From Coprothermobacterota bacterium (GTDB lineage: Bacteria; Caldisericota; JANLFM01), in NCBI GenBank assembly GCA_026389455.1, contig JAPLHV010000067.1, positions 53,432 to 96,074 of the forward strand: DNA of 42,643 nucleotides, given 5' to 3'. Position numbers and translations under genes: made by a program. The notes below the pieces were generated by a model, which did not search any database, had not been told where the DNA came from, and worked only from the letters and a program-made list of their open reading frames with translations. Of the stretch, positions 40,496 through 42,643 are shown in pieces (the first letter of the stretch is position 1; each line of letters starts with the position of its first letter).

Positions 40496-41098
40496 TCAGT
40501 CCAGGGTGATCAGCTCGCGGATGGCCTCAAAAGTCTTCTCCCCGATCCCGGAGACCTCCTGCAATTGCTCCAGCGTTTGGAAGGCGCCGATCTTGGCGCG
40601 GTAGTCGATGATCCGTTGGGCCAACACCTCGCCGATCTTGGGCAAGGACTCCAGCTCGGCCTGAGTGGCCTGGTTGATATTGACCTTCCCATCCGTCGAA
40701 GTTCCCCCTGGTAGGTTGGCGGGGTACTGCACGACGGCGCCCGGGTTGGCAATGGGCGCCGCGCCTTTCACCGGCAGGGTGATCTTCTCCCCGTCCCGCA
40801 ACAAAGCAGCCAAGTTGAGGGCATCGGGGTCGCCCTCCTCAGTTGGCCCGCCTGCCGCTTTCAAGGCATCATCGACACGGGATCCGGCTGCCAGGCGATA
40901 GAGGCCAGGCCGTTCCACCGCCCCTGCCATATGCACTGTGACCGCCGCTGGAACTGGGATCGTCGACGTGCGAGGGGTAGGCGTGCTCGACTCCAAGATG
41001 ATCTGCGGCGCTTGCGAACAACCCGCCACCAAACACAAGACAAGAAGCAGCAGCGTCGGGGAAAGCCACCGTCTTCCTTTGCCAAAGAAAACCACCAT
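40496..41098 (-). CDS. comEA: ComEA competence DNA receptor, lipoprotein form
   Basis: This 200-residue protein has a hydrophobic signal ending in lipobox LVAGC (Cys27), which predicts a membrane-anchored lipoprotein. A Thr/Pro linker, an SLBB domain (about 52-110, VHMAGAVERPGLYRL and LRDGEKITLPVKG) and a C-terminal helix-hairpin-helix domain (138-198, KVNINQATQAELESLPKIGE and EVSGIGEKTF) follow. It binds incoming double-stranded DNA and hands it to ComEC. ComEA is usually anchored by a transmembrane helix, so the lipobox is notable. ATG 41098 follows GGAGGTGATT. The longer frame upstream is not supported. Confidence 0.93.
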   Translation of the reverse strand: MVVFFGKGRRWLSPTLLLLVLCLVAGCSQAPQIILESSTPTPRTSTIPVPAAVTVHMAGAVERPGLYRLAAGSRVDDALKAAGGPTEEGDPDALNLAALLRDGEKITLPVKGAAPIANPGAVVQYPANLPGGTSTDGKVNINQATQAELESLPKIGEVLAQRIIDYRAKIGAFQTLEQLQEVSGIGEKTFEAIRELITLD

Positions 41099-41191
41099 CG
41101 CTAAATCACCTCCTTCCTCCCGATGATTGTAGCGGATCCCCCGGAAAAAAGAGAAGCAATCTGCCCTTCCATCCCTTTTTTTCACATGCGC

Positions 41192-41225
41192 CAGGAAGGC
41201 CGGCACTTGGTGTGCCAGCCTCCTG
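41192..41225. other. Imperfect inverted repeat between two genes
   Basis: CAGGAAGGCCGGCAC and GTGCCAGCCTCCTG pair into a long stem with a five-base loop. A T-run precedes it on the plus strand, so it is not a typical terminator for the minus-strand Spy-like gene. It may act as a transcript stabiliser. Confidence 0.4.
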
Positions 41226-41261
41226 AAGAGGGGTGTAAGTGATGGGGCGGTTCTTCTATGA

Positions 41262-42266
41262 CTAGCGGGGGCCCATCCCGCGTCCGAAGGGAGCGAAGAA
41301 GTCGATGAGCCGTCCAAACTGGTCCATCGCTTTGGCGAAGATCTCTGGGCCGACGATTTGCTTGGCCTGGAGGGCGACGTTGATTTGAGCTTGCAATTGC
41401 TGGGCGCGAAGGTTGCCCAGAGTGGTATGGGCAGTCTGCAGCTTGGCGGTGTCGGTCGGGTCAGCCTGGATGGCGTCGCGCAGGTCTTTTTCGGCAGTCT
41501 GCATCTGGTCGCGCAGTTGTTGCATGGAGCTGGCCGTGCTGGTGCGAAGATCCTTCAGTTGGATGATCTGGGCATCAGTGATTCCCAGTTCATCTTTCAG
41601 GTTGGAAAGATCGGGAGCCATACCTTTGTCAGGGCGTTGCGGCATCGTGCCGGGGGTGGTTCCGTCTTCCATCTTGGGGAAATCGGGGGGTCTGAGGTGT
41701 TGTGGGACTGTTCCGGTTTGGGTTCCGTCCTGTGCATTGAGGCGCTCTTCCAGGCGGTTGAGACGATCTCCCATGCGGTCCATGCGCATGCCCATCTGAT
41801 CCATGCGGTTGTCTAAGCGGTCACCGCACCCTTCGGGGCCTTTCATGCCACGGTCCATCGGGCCGAAGGCGGCCCCTCCGGTGATCTCTTTGGCCTTCAG
41901 GGCGAAGTCGGTGCGGCTGGCGGCCAGTTGGTCCTCCAGGGAAAGGATCTGGCTTTGGGCTGCTTGCAGCTTGGCGGTGTCGGTGGGGTTAGCGGCCAAG
42001 GCCTCTATAAGCTGCTGTCTGGCTGTCTGCAACTGGTTCTGGAGAGCCTTGTTGCTGTCCTCTTGGCTGGCGGCCAAGTCCTCAAGCTGCTGTTTCTGGG
42101 TGTCGGTCAGCGCACTGGCGATGTTGGAGTCAGGTGGCTGCAGCGTCTGGCTGGCCGTTGTCGAGGGGGTGTCGGCGCTTTGGGCTTGTACCTTGGTAAG
42201 GGCCAAGGTGAGGCCGCCTCCGGCGATCAGTCCAACAACGAGCAGTCCAATGATTAGCTTTTTCAT
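41262..42266 (-). CDS. Exported Spy/CpxP-like protein with internal duplication
   Basis: The 334-residue protein starts with a signal or anchor helix (KKLIIGLLVVGLIAGGGLTL). It contains two similar helical halves: ALTDTQKQQLEDLAASQEDS with LIEALAANPTDTAKLQAAQS, and GITDAQIIQLKDLRTSTASS with LRDAIQADPTDTAKLQTAHT. Both halves end in a DFALKAKEI/NVALQAKQIVG box. The L-T-x-x-Q pattern is like Spy/CpxP periplasmic chaperones. The middle is Met-rich (DRMGDRLNRLEERLN with many Met and Asp). I choose ATG 42266, with AAAGGAGG eleven bases upstream, a long spacing. Its role is unknown; perhaps envelope stress. Confidence 0.75.
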   Translation of the reverse strand: MKKLIIGLLVVGLIAGGGLTLALTKVQAQSADTPSTTASQTLQPPDSNIASALTDTQKQQLEDLAASQEDSNKALQNQLQTARQQLIEALAANPTDTAKLQAAQSQILSLEDQLAASRTDFALKAKEITGGAAFGPMDRGMKGPEGCGDRLDNRMDQMGMRMDRMGDRLNRLEERLNAQDGTQTGTVPQHLRPPDFPKMEDGTTPGTMPQRPDKGMAPDLSNLKDELGITDAQIIQLKDLRTSTASSMQQLRDQMQTAEKDLRDAIQADPTDTAKLQTAHTTLGNLRAQQLQAQINVALQAKQIVGPEIFAKAMDQFGRLIDFFAPFGRGMGPR

Positions 42267-42364
42267 TCTATTGACGTACCTCCTTTCGCTACCCATTTCA
42301 CCACTTCTATGTGAAGGGGGAGGAAATGAAGCGTGAAGATACGGTAAAGATTGGGGTTCAACTC

Positions 42365-42389
42365 CTCAATGATCATAGCGATCATGAGA
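42365..42389. promoter_or_regulatory. Inverted repeat upstream of the Spy-like gene
   Basis: ATGATC-ATAGC-GATCAT at 42369-42385 is a perfect hexamer palindrome with further partial pairing of CTCA and GAG outside. It is about 100 bases before the start of the Spy-like gene and could be an operator, but no -35/-10 pair could be placed with confidence. Confidence 0.35.
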
Positions 42390-42465
42390 AAGGACCCATG
42401 GCCATTCGAACAAACAGGGATCTCCAAGATAGCTCCACCCTGGGAACTCACCTGTCGCGGCCCCC

Positions 42466-42643
42466 TTACTTCCCCAGGGTCAGAGTTTCCTGACGCCGCC
42501 ACGAGGACGGCATCTCACGATAGACGATGATCCCTTGAACAGGGCAAACAAAGCTGCATGCCATGCAACTCAAACATTTGTCCTCGATCAGGCTTGGCCG
42601 CCGCTTCAAATGATCCCACTGGAGAGCTTGCCCACCCGCATCC
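42466..42643 (-). CDS. Ferredoxin-domain protein, C-terminal part (partial)
   Basis: A minus-strand frame runs from the window edge to TAA at 42466-42468 and encodes the last 58 residues. It contains LIEDKCLSCMACSFVCPVQG, a CxxCxxCxxxCP motif that binds one [4Fe-4S] cluster, and ends in a short basic tail (PSSWRRQETLTLGK). The rest of the protein lies outside the window, so it could be a small ferredoxin or the end of a larger electron-transfer subunit. It precedes the Spy-like gene on the same strand after ~200 bases. Confidence 0.7.
   Translation of the reverse strand, partial: DAGGQALQWDHLKRRPSLIEDKCLSCMACSFVCPVQGIIVYREMPSSWRRQETLTLGK

Noticed and set aside
41192-41225. Rho-independent terminator of the Spy-like gene
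   Set aside because: The stem is good, but on the minus strand an A-run follows instead of a T-run.

Overview
The window is a bacterial chromosomal segment of high G+C (my visual estimate is 55-60 percent). Its gene content (Wsp-type chemosensory cluster, two molybdenum hydroxylases, natural-competence and replication genes, a serine-palmitoyltransferase-like enzyme) and its heavy load of short interspersed repeats suggest a metagenome-type environmental bacterium. Chloroflexota is my best guess, but no rRNA or other phylogenetic marker lies here to settle it.

Layout. 1-3326: a type II restriction-modification pair (PD-(D/E)xK nuclease and beta-class DNA methyltransferase) lies between two decayed 3' ends of an integron-type tyrosine recombinase. 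3327-5806: two convergent PLP enzymes, a serine-palmitoyltransferase-like alpha-oxoamine synthase and a PatB/MalY-type C-S lyase. 6053-13834: one minus-strand operon of six overlapping genes that encodes two complete three-subunit molybdenum hydroxylases (xanthine dehydrogenase family), with a promoter at 13869-13897. 14671-15791: PAP2 phosphatase and YjbQ. 15910-26411: a plus-strand operon CheW / CheR-TPR / CheW / MCP / CheA-REC / CheB / REC-GGDEF / REC-GGDEF. Its composition is that of a Wsp pathway, with c-di-GMP as the likely output. 26511-28154: DUF364-like and DUF2156-like genes. 28330-31245: FecCD-type permease, ABC ATPase, P-loop NTPase and a lipoprotein that may be translated from a leaderless message. 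31246-35055: a gene-poor region with decayed genes, IS21-like ends, a small inverted-repeat element, a toxin-antitoxin pair and several repeat families. 35056-37143: a RecB/Cas4-like nuclease with an Fe-S cysteine set, an ImmA-like protein with an altered zinc motif, its Xre partner, and a compact promoter-terminator unit that probably makes a small RNA. 37217-41098: holA, comEC, comEA. 41262-42643: a Spy/CpxP-like exported protein and the end of a ferredoxin-domain protein.

The most striking feature runs through the whole window. A roughly 18-bp G/C-rich unit (type CTGCCGGGGGCTGTCTAG) occurs singly or in arrays at about fifteen loci. At least seven of these lie inside genes or directly at gene ends, where they add in-frame low-complexity peptide to linkers, loops or termini. 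In one case the array breaks the frame of the recombinase. A second palindromic family (core GGCGGGTTTCAAACCCGCC) behaves the same way, and the two families sit side by side in cheR and in front of the FecCD gene. A third, longer intergenic family has three copies. No tRNA, rRNA or CRISPR array was recognised.
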